DNA of 22,089 nt from an uncultured Candidatus Saccharibacteria bacterium (lineage in GTDB: Bacteria > Patescibacteriota > Saccharimonadia > Saccharimonadales > Saccharimonadaceae): NCBI GenBank assembly GCA_938036915.1, contig CALHVV010000018.1, forward strand, positions 1-22,089, written 5' to 3'. Each line of letters starts with the position of its first letter. Within the stretch, counting starts at the first letter, position 1. Below, in pieces: positions 7,284 to 14,429 of this stretch. The translations under genes were made by a program, and so were the position numbers. The notes under the pieces are model-generated. The model searched no databases and was not told the DNA's origin. It worked only from the letters and a program-made list of their open reading frames with translations.

Positions 7284-9812
7284 CTAGAAGTTAGTCCTGA
7301 AGAAGTTGTTGTTATTGCCACCAGTATTATTCTGACTATTCTGCCCAGAGCTATCATCATCGCTCGTACCACCGGTACCAGAACTATCACCACTCGTACC
7401 ACCGGTGTTACCACTGTTGCCGGTATTATTGCGGCGGCGAGTATTACCGTTGATGGTCGAGCTATTATCGCTGTCGTCGCTTGTACTGCCAGAGCTCCCT
7501 CTACTACTTGACGACCGGCAGCTTGCAATGTTCTTTGAGTAACGACTACTGTCAAAGTCTTTTTCGTCGATGGTAATGATGCGCTTTTGCTCAACGTCAC
7601 AGACACGGATTTGCTGTTTCGTCGTGGAGCAGTCTGAGCTGTTCTTTGAATACTTCGTACTGTCGAAGTCATCTTCGTAGATAGACTCCATCTTTTTATC
7701 ACTGAGATTACAGACCTCGATCTTGGTGCGCACAACATTACACTGCTTAGTTGGCAATGCCCCAGTTAGGAAGTATTCTTTGTATGTCCCCTTGGCATTC
7801 TCAGTAGTAGCCAGGCCACCGTCGCTCGTACAAACCGAGCGCTGCACAACACCACTTGGTACAGAGAATTGGGTATTCGACTGGCCTGCTAAGAGTTTCG
7901 TCATTGTGTTGCGCCAGATTGGCCCTGCCATGTCTGAGCCACCATTTTTCATTGGTGTATTATCATTGTTGCCAACCCAAACGCCAACGGCATACTCTGG
8001 GTTATAGCCAATCGTCCACGCATCTTTATTATCATTCGTCGTCCCTGTCTTGACGGCCGCGGTATGGCCAGGCACTGTGAGAGTTGAGCCAAACACACTA
8101 GCTCGTGCCGCATTATCCGACAAAATATTTGAGATCAGATAGGAAGCCCCCTCACTAATTGCCCGCTTACTCGTTGCATTGGGCCAGCTAACTTTCTTGT
8201 TGTATTTGTCATTAACCTGCTCGATGAGCCCCAGTTCAAATTGCTGCCCTTGATTACCAAATGCTGCATAGGCATTAGTCATTTGCGTTAGCGATGCCTC
8301 ACCCGAGCCAAGTGCGAGAGACAAACCATTCTTCTCACCTGTTGCCTGAGTAATCGACGAGATACCAAGATTGTTAGCCGTTTGAACCGACTTACTAATA
8401 CCAAACTTCTTCATGATCTCCACGCTCGGGATATTGAGCGACCAGCTAATTGCTCGACGCGTCGTCACACTCCCGTGCCAACGTTTGTCAGCGTTGAGCG
8501 GTTGGTAGCCACCGCCAAAGTCCGTTGGCTTATCTTGGAAAATTGTCGCTGGTGTAATAACCCCCTCGGCTAGTGCCCCAGCATAGTAGATCGGCTTGAA
8601 GCTACTACCTGGCTGGCGCGGCGTTGTGGCCATATTGACATTACCCCACTGTGGGTTATTGTAGTCGGCACTACCCACTAGTGCACGTACGCGGCCTGTC
8701 TTGACGTCTATCACAACACCGCTTGCATTCGTCCCACCGCGGTTGTTGAGGTATGGAATCTGCTTGGAGACGTTATCGATTAGCATCTGCTGCGTATCCA
8801 TATTAAGTGTTGTTTTCACTTGATAGCCCGAGCGCATTAACTTATCATACGCATTTTTATCTTCCGCACTGTATAGTTTCTGTTTGAGTTGGTTTATAAC
8901 CATCTGGGCAAAGTGTGGCGCAATCGACTTGACGGTATTTGCCGTCGATGCATACGAGAGCTGCTGCGCATACGCTGCGTCTTTTTGCTCATTAGTGATA
9001 GCACCCACGTCAACCATGCGGCCGAGCACTGTCTTTTGGCGCTGCTTGGCCAATTCTGGACTGCCGCTGATTGGCGAGTAAGCGGTTGGTGCTGGCAGCA
9101 CACCAACAAGCATAGCGCTCTCAGCCAACGTGAGGTCCTTTGGTGCTTTACCAAAGTAAATCTTGGCTGCCTCCTCGATACCAAATGAGTCTTCACCATA
9201 GTACACAGAGTTGAGATACATCTCGAGGATTTGGTCCTTCGTATAATTCTGCTCGATCGCTAGTGCCACAAACAGCTCTTGGTACTTACGCATAAAAGTC
9301 TGCTCGCTTGTGAGAACAGTGTTCTTGGCGAGCTGCTGCGTAATGGTCGAGCCACCACCATGGCGCTGGAAGGCTGCCCGGAAGATACCGATTAGACTAA
9401 ACCCAGGGTGTTTATAGAAGTCTTTGTCCTCACTAGCTAGAAGCGCATTTTTCATACTGTCTGAGATGTCAGCTAGTTTTACCATATTGCGGTGCTGGGC
9501 TCGCCCCACACTATAGAGTGGCTTGTTGTTGACATCATTGAGGACAATACCAGTGTTATTGCGGTTCATCAGCCGCTCTTGGTCAGAGATATCACGTGCA
9601 TAATATAGGTATGTCAAGATCGGCACAATCAATAAAAACAGCAAAAATGGCGTCAGGATTACCATCGCCTTCTTCTTTTTGCTCATATTCCAAAACCACA
9701 AGAAATGCTTATGCTCGCGTCTCCGGCGTGGCGGCTTCGACTGGCGAACCTCTCCAAAGTTGGCATATCTGCCCATCCGGGCTGGTTGTTGTCTTCCTCG
9801 AGGTAGTTGCAT
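7284..9812 (-). CDS. Class A penicillin-binding protein (PBP1A-like, glycosyltransferase 51 plus transpeptidase)
   Basis: 842-residue bifunctional cell-wall synthase. Basic cytoplasmic N-terminus (1-49), one membrane helix at about 50-71, then a GT51 domain with the catalytic region SEDKDFYKHPG (Glu128) and GGGSTITQQLAKN (152-164), which polymerises lipid II. The transpeptidase domain has the three active-site motifs: S403-S-F-K406, S458-L-N460 and K588-T-G590. The C-terminus is unusual: two 28-residue repeats, each bounded by Cys (701-728 and 738-765) and sharing the core DFDS-x2-YSKN, then a tail of Ser, Gly, Asn, Asp and Thr from about 766 to 842. The extracellular repeats may fold through disulfides or bind wall material. 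The start ATG lies six bases after TGG-TATAAT, so it is leaderless. Confidence 0.96.
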   Translation of the reverse strand: MQLPRGRQQPARMGRYANFGEVRQSKPPRRRREHKHFLWFWNMSKKKKAMVILTPFLLFLLIVPILTYLYYARDISDQERLMNRNNTGIVLNDVNNKPLYSVGRAQHRNMVKLADISDSMKNALLASEDKDFYKHPGFSLIGIFRAAFQRHGGGSTITQQLAKNTVLTSEQTFMRKYQELFVALAIEQNYTKDQILEMYLNSVYYGEDSFGIEEAAKIYFGKAPKDLTLAESAMLVGVLPAPTAYSPISGSPELAKQRQKTVLGRMVDVGAITNEQKDAAYAQQLSYASTANTVKSIAPHFAQMVINQLKQKLYSAEDKNAYDKLMRSGYQVKTTLNMDTQQMLIDNVSKQIPYLNNRGGTNASGVVIDVKTGRVRALVGSADYNNPQWGNVNMATTPRQPGSSFKPIYYAGALAEGVITPATIFQDKPTDFGGGYQPLNADKRWHGSVTTRRAISWSLNIPSVEIMKKFGISKSVQTANNLGISSITQATGEKNGLSLALGSGEASLTQMTNAYAAFGNQGQQFELGLIEQVNDKYNKKVSWPNATSKRAISEGASYLISNILSDNAARASVFGSTLTVPGHTAAVKTGTTNDNKDAWTIGYNPEYAVGVWVGNNDNTPMKNGGSDMAGPIWRNTMTKLLAGQSNTQFSVPSGVVQRSVCTSDGGLATTENAKGTYKEYFLTGALPTKQCNVVRTKIEVCNLSDKKMESIYEDDFDSTKYSKNSSDCSTTKQQIRVCDVEQKRIITIDEKDFDSSRYSKNIASCRSSSSRGSSGSTSDDSDNSSTINGNTRRRNNTGNSGNTGGTSGDSSGTGGTSDDDSSGQNSQNNTGGNNNNFFRTNF
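7518..7712 (-). repeat. Two coding repeats in the PBP C-terminus
   Basis: Residues 701-728 and 738-765 of the penicillin-binding protein. Both have first and last Cys exactly 27 residues apart and share a K-rich start, I-x-E/D, DFDS, Y-SKN and a final Cys. A third, partial unit may precede them (Cys661 to Cys691, 30 apart). This looks like an internal duplication of a small Cys-closed module. Confidence 0.75.
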
Positions 9813-9818
9813 AATTTA

Positions 9819-9827
9819 ATTATACCA
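9819..9827 (-). promoter_or_regulatory. Leaderless promoter of the PBP-ruvA unit
   Basis: Minus strand TGG-TATAAT (TATAAT at 9819-9824), then six bases to the ATG at 9812. It lies in the 150-base gap after ruvC, so PBP and ruvA can be expressed independently of ruvC. Confidence 0.65.
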
Positions 9828-9962
9828 TCGTTCTGGTGCAATGTGCCGAAAACACCAATCTTAGCGCTTTTCTCTTTCTCATCTCTGATAGAGCACAAGC
9901 GTAAGCTTTTTTACAATCTGGTTTCTGACTTTGTCAGTGTAGCTGCGTCCAGCAGCAGCTCA

Positions 9963-10439
9963 CTAGCTCTGCCGTGTCATAAACGCTGCCATAATCGCTG
10001 CCGCGAGAGCATCTGCACAGTCGTCTGGCTTGGGTACAGTCTGAAGGCCTAGTTGGAGCCGCACCATCTCTTGCACTTGCTTTTTATCTGCTTTGCCATA
10101 GCCGGTGATTGTCTGCTTGATCTGGAGTGGTGTATATTCCTCAATTCGCAGTCCTGCCCGCTGGCCAGTCAGCAGTGCTACGCCACGTGCTTCGGCTACG
10201 CTCATAGCGGTAGTTATATTGCGGGCAAAGAAGAGCTTCTCGATCGCCATCATTGTGGGCTGTGTCTCTGCAATAATACTCGTAAGACCATCGAATATCT
10301 CACCAAGGCGCTCTGGTATTGGCGTATGTGCTGGCGTTGTAATGACACCCGCCGTGACGAGTCGCGTTGCGCCACCATGAGCGTCAATGACACCAAAGCC
10401 AAGGATGCCAGTGCCCGGGTCTATACCAATGATTCGCAT
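9963..10439 (-). CDS. ruvC: Holliday junction resolvase RuvC
   Basis: 158-residue endonuclease that cuts Holliday junctions symmetrically, working with RuvAB. The RNase H-like fold and acidic active site are visible: Asp7 in IGIDPGTGILGFGV, Glu67 in AIEKLFF, and Asp140/Asp143 in KPDDCADALAAA. The DNA-contact segment YTPLQIKQTITGYGKADKKQVQ is at about 102-123. The length is normal. The ATG at 10439 is six bases after TATACT, so it is leaderless. Transcription proceeds toward the PBP gene, but the 150-base gap and the PBP promoter argue against strict cotranscription. Confidence 0.97.
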   Translation of the reverse strand: MRIIGIDPGTGILGFGVIDAHGGATRLVTAGVITTPAHTPIPERLGEIFDGLTSIIAETQPTMMAIEKLFFARNITTAMSVAEARGVALLTGQRAGLRIEEYTPLQIKQTITGYGKADKKQVQEMVRLQLGLQTVPKPDDCADALAAAIMAAFMTRQS

Positions 10440-10445
10440 GATGCT

Positions 10446-10451
10446 AGTATA
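10446..10451 (-). promoter_or_regulatory. Leaderless -10 element of ruvC
   Basis: Minus strand TATACT with six bases to the ATG at 10439. It lacks the TG extension and has no clear -35. A TATACC-GCTAT-GGTATA inverted repeat (10475-10491) lies upstream, between ruvC and the end of the lamin-tail gene. It may be an operator or a weak terminator. Confidence 0.5.
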
Positions 10452-10503
10452 GCCGAATCTGAGGGATTCTGCTATATACCGCTATGGTATAGCTAATGAG
10501 ACT

Positions 10504-12291
10504 CTAACCTTTGCGCACCATCCGGCGCAGCCACTGGCCAATCTCACTGCGCCATTCCCAGCCAGCATAGCCCACTGCCACGATAGCTACCCCACCAATC
10601 ATCCACCAGACGATCTCTGTCTGTCCATTATTACTACCTGGCTCAACAGCGTAGCCTGCGGCTGGTGCTTTGCTATTCTTGCTCGTCGATTTGCGGCAGC
10701 GATTGGTCGATGGATTACGCTCCCAGCCTGGCTTGCAGGGCGTTAGCTGGTGACTATTTGCTGCGCCAAGCTTTTTGCAGCGGCCAGTCGCTGGGTTGCG
10801 ATAGTACCCTGCTTTGCATGCGGCAGCTGGTGCCTTGCCGCCAGCGAGCGCTCGGCAGCGCCCTGTGGCAGGATTGCGATACTGCCCCGCCTTGCACGCA
10901 GCTAATTGCTGGCCAGTGAGAGATATTGCGCGGCAACGGCCTGTTTCAGGGTTACGCTCTTGGCCTGGTTTGCAGATGGTTAGCTTTTGGGTGCGAGAGG
11001 TAGTACGCGCTGCCTTTGCATTACCGGCCGTCTGTTTTGATCGCTTCTCACCGTTGTTTATTTTTCGACAACGATTCGTTGCTGGGTTGCGTTCTTGGCC
11101 AGCGGGACACGGTTTACCCGATGGCTGATGAGGTGAGGCTGGCGTATCAGTGATGATATTATCGGCTTGGTCGGGGCTTGGCGTTGTCCATTGCCACGTG
11201 CCAGTTTGCGAATTGTATGCCCAAGACCTGCCCTGGTGCGCAGCCTGCTCTGCACCGCTATATGCATCGATATGTGGCGAAAAACTCACCAAGCCATGCT
11301 GATCCTCAAACCACAGTGTACCACTACGCAATATTGCAAGCTCCGCACCATTTGCCTGAGCACGAATCGTCAGCACCTGGCCTGGTGCAATAGCCCCTGC
11401 AAGAGACGAGGTATTTCGCACAGTACTATTGCTACCAGGCGTACCACTACGCAAACGATAGGCAGCAAGGTCGATTGGCTGGTCGCCAGTATTCTTGACT
11501 TTGACGTATTTTTGGCAATTATCTGGTGCTGCGTCGCAGGTGTGTGGATGAGGCAAGACCTCAAGAATTTGCAATGACGGCTCACCTGGCGTCTCGTACG
11601 GCACAGTTACTTCGGCTTCGCCAGCTCGTGCCCGAAAATCCTTGGTAAATACCCCAGTCCGTGCCGCTGCCGTCCAGTGGGTACGCTCCCAGACGAGTGC
11701 ACCTGCGAGCTCATCTACGGCTGCGCTTGCTTTATCAATAGTCGTACCCGATCGCTCCAGCGCCACATCATACCGCGTGACTTGCTCACCATCTGGCACG
11801 CTTAGGCAACCCCGGAGTTGTGCGCCATCTGCCGGGGCTACCGCTGGATGATAGTAGCGCACTGACGACTGCGGCGGTGCATATCCCTGTAGATTGACGC
11901 GGCACGTGTAGTCGGTGTGGTTTGTGCTAACACTGACAACAAGCGCGACATCACTAAGCGGTACAAACTGACGCGCAGTATTATGCAGCTCGACTGCACT
12001 CACCATGCGCCGGTCTGTTGTGTGGAGTGCCCCGATCATCAGCGTATCATGCTCTGCATGGGCAGCAAGATGCACTATAGGCTGCCCTGCTGGAAGCTTG
12101 CTGTTAGCAGTATCATCACGCGCCACTGCCCGCTCAAATAAAAAATCGCCGATGGCGGCGACTGGGGTGGCAAAATAAGCAGTGGAAGAATCAGCACCAA
12201 GCGCAGAAGCTCCGGCTATTCCTGGTATCATCATGGTTACGGTAAGCCCATATGCAATAATTCGCCGGGCATAATTCCGCATAGTTTGCAT
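10504..12291 (-). CDS. Secreted membrane-anchored protein with lamin-tail-like domain and five Cys repeats
   Basis: 595-residue surface protein. Signal peptide at about 1-33 (basic start, hydrophobic core, GASALG). Residues 34-235 are an extracellular region I do not recognise. Residues 238-372 look like a bacterial lamin-tail domain: LQILEVLPHP, YVKVKNTGDQPIDLAAYRL, IAPGQVLTI and WAYNSQTGTWQWTTPSP. Five repeats of C-x2-G-x2-RNP-x-T-x-RC follow, with Cys pairs at 395/408, 440/453, 466/479, 492/505 and 519/532, joined by Lys/Ala/Ser-rich linkers. A membrane helix at about 562-578 and a basic tail anchor the C-terminus. The start at 12291 is chosen for its AGGAGG site and the signal peptide; an upstream in-frame extension would run across the promoter. 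A role in surface attachment is an inference only. Confidence 0.75.
   Translation of the reverse strand: MQTMRNYARRIIAYGLTVTMMIPGIAGASALGADSSTAYFATPVAAIGDFLFERAVARDDTANSKLPAGQPIVHLAAHAEHDTLMIGALHTTDRRMVSAVELHNTARQFVPLSDVALVVSVSTNHTDYTCRVNLQGYAPPQSSVRYYHPAVAPADGAQLRGCLSVPDGEQVTRYDVALERSGTTIDKASAAVDELAGALVWERTHWTAAARTGVFTKDFRARAGEAEVTVPYETPGEPSLQILEVLPHPHTCDAAPDNCQKYVKVKNTGDQPIDLAAYRLRSGTPGSNSTVRNTSSLAGAIAPGQVLTIRAQANGAELAILRSGTLWFEDQHGLVSFSPHIDAYSGAEQAAHQGRSWAYNSQTGTWQWTTPSPDQADNIITDTPASPHQPSGKPCPAGQERNPATNRCRKINNGEKRSKQTAGNAKAARTTSRTQKLTICKPGQERNPETGRCRAISLTGQQLAACKAGQYRNPATGRCRALAGGKAPAAACKAGYYRNPATGRCKKLGAANSHQLTPCKPGWERNPSTNRCRKSTSKNSKAPAAGYAVEPGSNNGQTEIVWWMIGGVAIVAVGYAGWEWRSEIGQWLRRMVRKG
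10690..11109 (-). repeat. Five C-x12-C coding repeats
   Basis: Five copies encode C-[KP]-[AP]-G-x2-RNP-[AES]-T-x-RC, always with 13 residues from first to second Cys. Spacing between copies is 26-27 residues for the last four; the first is separated by a longer linker. The fixed Cys spacing suggests one disulfide per repeat. Confidence 0.9.
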
Positions 12292-12300
12292 TTTGTTTTT

Positions 12301-12342
12301 CCTCCTCGCCACGATTATGCGCAAAGCATCTCTCTTGGTCAA
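12301..12342 (-). promoter_or_regulatory. Promoter and ribosome binding site of the lamin-tail gene
   Basis: Minus strand -35 TTGACC (12337-12342), 17-base spacer, -10 CATAAT (12314-12319), then an AGGAGG Shine-Dalgarno sequence (12301-12306) nine bases before the ATG at 12291. A normal leadered promoter. Confidence 0.8.
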
Positions 12343-12476
12343 GCACAAGCATATTTTTTTGTTGATTGCGCAAATTCGTACGGTGGTCGGATTTTGTTCT
12401 CTACCGCACAATAATAGCGAGAAATAGGAATTAAGATTTTATAATGCGGATCTTTAGGCTTTCAAACAGATACAAC

Positions 12477-12500
12477 AAAAAACAGGCTATCTCGCCTGCT
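12477..12500 (-). terminator. Intrinsic terminator downstream of tRNA-Lys
   Basis: Minus strand stem AGCAGGC / GCCTGTT (5 Watson-Crick pairs plus G-U and A-U) with loop GAGATA, followed by a run of T. It lies 11 bases past the tRNA 3' end. Confidence 0.85.
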
Positions 12501-12510
12501 AATTGATCAA

Positions 12511-12587
12511 TGGAGGGCCCAGTGAGGCTCGAACTCACGACACCCTGCTTAAAAGGCAGGTGCTCTAACCTGCTGAGCTATGGGCCC
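12511..12587 (-). tRNA. tRNA-Lys (anticodon UUU), CCA encoded
   Basis: Full cloverleaf on the minus strand: acceptor stem GGGCCCA/TGGGCCC, D stem GCTC/GAGC, anticodon stem CCTGC/GCAGG around loop CTTTTAA (anticodon TTT), variable GTGTC, T stem GTGAG/CTCAC with loop TTCGAGC. The 3' CCA is encoded. The discriminator base reads U, whereas A is common for bacterial tRNA-Lys. It is flanked by its own promoter and terminator, so it is an independent single-gene unit. Confidence 0.95.
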
Positions 12588-12599
12588 GTAGACTCTGCG

Positions 12600-12629
12600 A
12601 GTATAGCACTGGTCGTGGTAGGCTGTCAA
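12600..12629 (-). promoter_or_regulatory. Promoter of tRNA-Lys
   Basis: Minus strand TTGACA (12624-12629), 18-base spacer ending in TGC, then TATACT (12600-12605). The start should be near 12593, about six bases before the tRNA 5' end. Confidence 0.85.
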
Positions 12630-12895
12630 GCGGAGCACACACTGGATTCATCATCAGTCTTCCAAAATTCTACTATCTATAGCAAAATTCACCTTTCTCC
12701 TCTGTAAGAGACTCTACCTTGCAACCTCACTCGGTAAATGTATACATATCTCTTGCTGAACGCAAAAGATTCAATAATTTCACCACGAGAAAGCAAATAC
12801 ATAAAAATTCTAGCCTCCTTGATAAAGGAGGCTCTACAGAAAGTAGGGCAAGCAACATAAAATTGACAGAAAGGTCGCGATTTGGACGTAATAAA
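12630..12895. other. Intergenic region with a strong hairpin hiding a ribosome binding site
   Basis: No certain gene. A perfect 9-bp inverted repeat AGCCTCCTT-GATA-AAGGAGGCT lies at 12812-12833. Read on the minus strand, the right arm is AAGGAGG. It is followed 11 bases after the GGAGG by an ATG at 12802 opening a 37-codon reading frame to 12689 (MYLLSRGEIIESFAF...). A T-run follows the stem four bases on, so it could equally be a minus-strand terminator, though no minus-strand gene precedes it. Two TTGAC boxes occur near 12873 and 12896; the second belongs to the comEC promoter. Confidence 0.4.
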
Positions 12896-12924
12896 TTGAC
12901 GCACCAGCAATGCAATGGTTTAAT
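12896..12924 (+). promoter_or_regulatory. Promoter of comEC
   Basis: -35 TTGACG (12896-12901), 17-base spacer ending in TGG, -10 TTTAAT (12919-12924). The ATG at 12933 follows after eight bases, so the mRNA would have a leader of at most one or two bases and no Shine-Dalgarno sequence. Confidence 0.75.
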
Positions 12925-12932
12925 GATAACCA

Positions 12933-14375
12933 ATGACGTGGTGGCAACGGCGAATTCACCCAACGTGGCAGCTCACAATGTGCTGCGGTGGCATTGTTGG
13001 TGGAGTGGCACTAGCCCAGTGGTGGCCGTACGCTGCGTGGTGGTGGCTTGTTGTAGCTGGCGGCGGTATTGCCTGTGCACTGCGCCAAAGCCGGCAGTGG
13101 TGCCTTGTTGTCATATTGATTGCTGGACTTATGGTTGGCCTGGTGCGCGGTGGAAGTGATCAGCAGCAGCAACGCTCCTACGCGGCATCGTTTGGGCACG
13201 TAGCGATAATCACTGGGCAGGTGCAGGATGACCCTGATACAAATCAACGCAACCAACTCGTCGTGAGGCTGAATGCTATCCGCCTCAATGGCCGCTCGCT
13301 ACCTGGCACAGTATGGGTGAGTCTGCACGGCAACCCTGCAATCCATCGCAGCGACTGGCTGGTTGTGCGAGGCAAGCTCAAGCCTGGCTTTGGTAACTTT
13401 GCTGCTGTCATGCAGCGTGCTCATGTGGAGCACATTGTTCAGCCGCAACCTGGTGATGTCGCTCTGCAGGTACGTGATTGGTTTGCTGAGCATATTCGCC
13501 ACGCAATTCACGAGCCAGCGGCTAGCCTTGGCAGTGGCTATGTCCTTGGCCAAAAGCGCGCCCTACCACACGACATCCAAGAAGCAATGCGTACTACTGG
13601 CCTCACCCATATCGTTGTGGCAAGCGGATACAACCTCACGATCCTCGTCCGCCTCGCTCGGCGCTTGTTTGCCAAGGTGTCGCGCTACCTCGCAGTGCTT
13701 ACCAGTGCAAGTCTCGTCCTTGGCTTTGTTGCTATCACTGGGCTGAGCCCAAGTATGACGCGCGCTGGCCTTGTGGCTGGGCTCAGCATTTGGGCTTGGG
13801 CCTATGGCCGTGCGTTTCACCCCATTACACTGCTAGCAGTAGCAAGTGCTGCTACAGTACTATGGAACCCAAGCTATGTTTGGGGAGATATTGGCTGGCA
13901 GCTAAGCTTTACGTCCTTCGCTGGAGTGATGATCCTTGCACCGCTGTTGCAGCGCTATTTCTTCGGGCCAGTAGAGCCATCGATCGGTCGCCAAGTCTTG
14001 GGTGAGACAGTCTCTGCACAACTTGCTACACTACCGATTAGCCTCGCAGTATTTGGACAATTATCGCTCGTGGCGCTGCCAGCCAATCTACTCATTGTGC
14101 CGTGGGTGCCGCTGGCGATGCTTCTCACATGCATTGCTGGGGTTGGGGCGCTTGTGTGGCCAGCAGCAGCGACAGTGTTTGGCGCACCAGCGCAATGGCT
14201 GCTCGATGCAATGCTGTGGGTTGTCCAGCAATGTGCCGCCTTTCCTTGGGCACAGCTCGATTTCGCGTTGCCATGGTGGGGTGTGGCGCTGTGGTATAGT
14301 GTGCTCATTGGCCTCTGCTGGTGGCTCTGGCGAGCAACTGGCTACTCGCTGCGCGATGCCTCGCTCGTAGAATAA
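12933..14375 (+). CDS. comEC: ComEC/Rec2-type DNA uptake channel, without beta-lactamase domain
   Basis: 480-residue polytopic membrane protein predicted to carry single-stranded DNA across the cytoplasmic membrane in natural transformation. Two or three N-terminal helices (about 15-72), an OB-like soluble domain (about 85-170: HVAIITGQVQDDP, SDWLVVRGKLKPG), then the competence domain with its typical segment GYVLGQKRALPHDIQEAMR-TTGLTHIVVASGYNL at about 203-234 and about seven more helices. It ends at residue 480, so the C-terminal metallo-beta-lactamase-like domain of longer ComEC proteins is absent. Degradation of the non-transported strand would need another nuclease. It is followed after 54 bases by yebC, which has its own promoter. 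Confidence 0.92.
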   Translation: MTWWQRRIHPTWQLTMCCGGIVGGVALAQWWPYAAWWWLVVAGGGIACALRQSRQWCLVVILIAGLMVGLVRGGSDQQQQRSYAASFGHVAIITGQVQDDPDTNQRNQLVVRLNAIRLNGRSLPGTVWVSLHGNPAIHRSDWLVVRGKLKPGFGNFAAVMQRAHVEHIVQPQPGDVALQVRDWFAEHIRHAIHEPAASLGSGYVLGQKRALPHDIQEAMRTTGLTHIVVASGYNLTILVRLARRLFAKVSRYLAVLTSASLVLGFVAITGLSPSMTRAGLVAGLSIWAWAYGRAFHPITLLAVASAATVLWNPSYVWGDIGWQLSFTSFAGVMILAPLLQRYFFGPVEPSIGRQVLGETVSAQLATLPISLAVFGQLSLVALPANLLIVPWVPLAMLLTCIAGVGALVWPAAATVFGAPAQWLLDAMLWVVQQCAAFPWAQLDFALPWWGVALWYSVLIGLCWWLWRATGYSLRDASLVE

Positions 14376-14388
14376 CAACTACCCAATA

Positions 14389-14397
14389 TGCTACAAT
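14389..14397 (+). promoter_or_regulatory. yebC promoter
   Basis: Extended -10 TGC-TACAAT (TACAAT at 14392-14397) just after the comEC stop. The leader is about 26 bases and holds an AAGGAGA ribosome binding site (14419-14425) before the ATG at 14430. Confidence 0.65.
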
Positions 14398-14429
14398 GAG
14401 TTGAAAGATAGAACAATTAAGGAGAACCT

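Noticed and set aside
7262..7738. Minus-strand frame of 158 codons in the PBP tail
   Set aside because: It is out of frame with the PBP gene and arises from the repetitive low-complexity tail.
10690..11109. CRISPR-like or tandem DNA repeat array
   Set aside because: The periodicity is at protein level within one open frame; the DNA copies differ at many codon positions and there are no unique spacers.
12719..13159. Plus-strand 146-codon frame overlapping the comEC start
   Set aside because: It overlaps comEC in another frame, has no recognisable domain, and runs through the hairpin and the comEC promoter.
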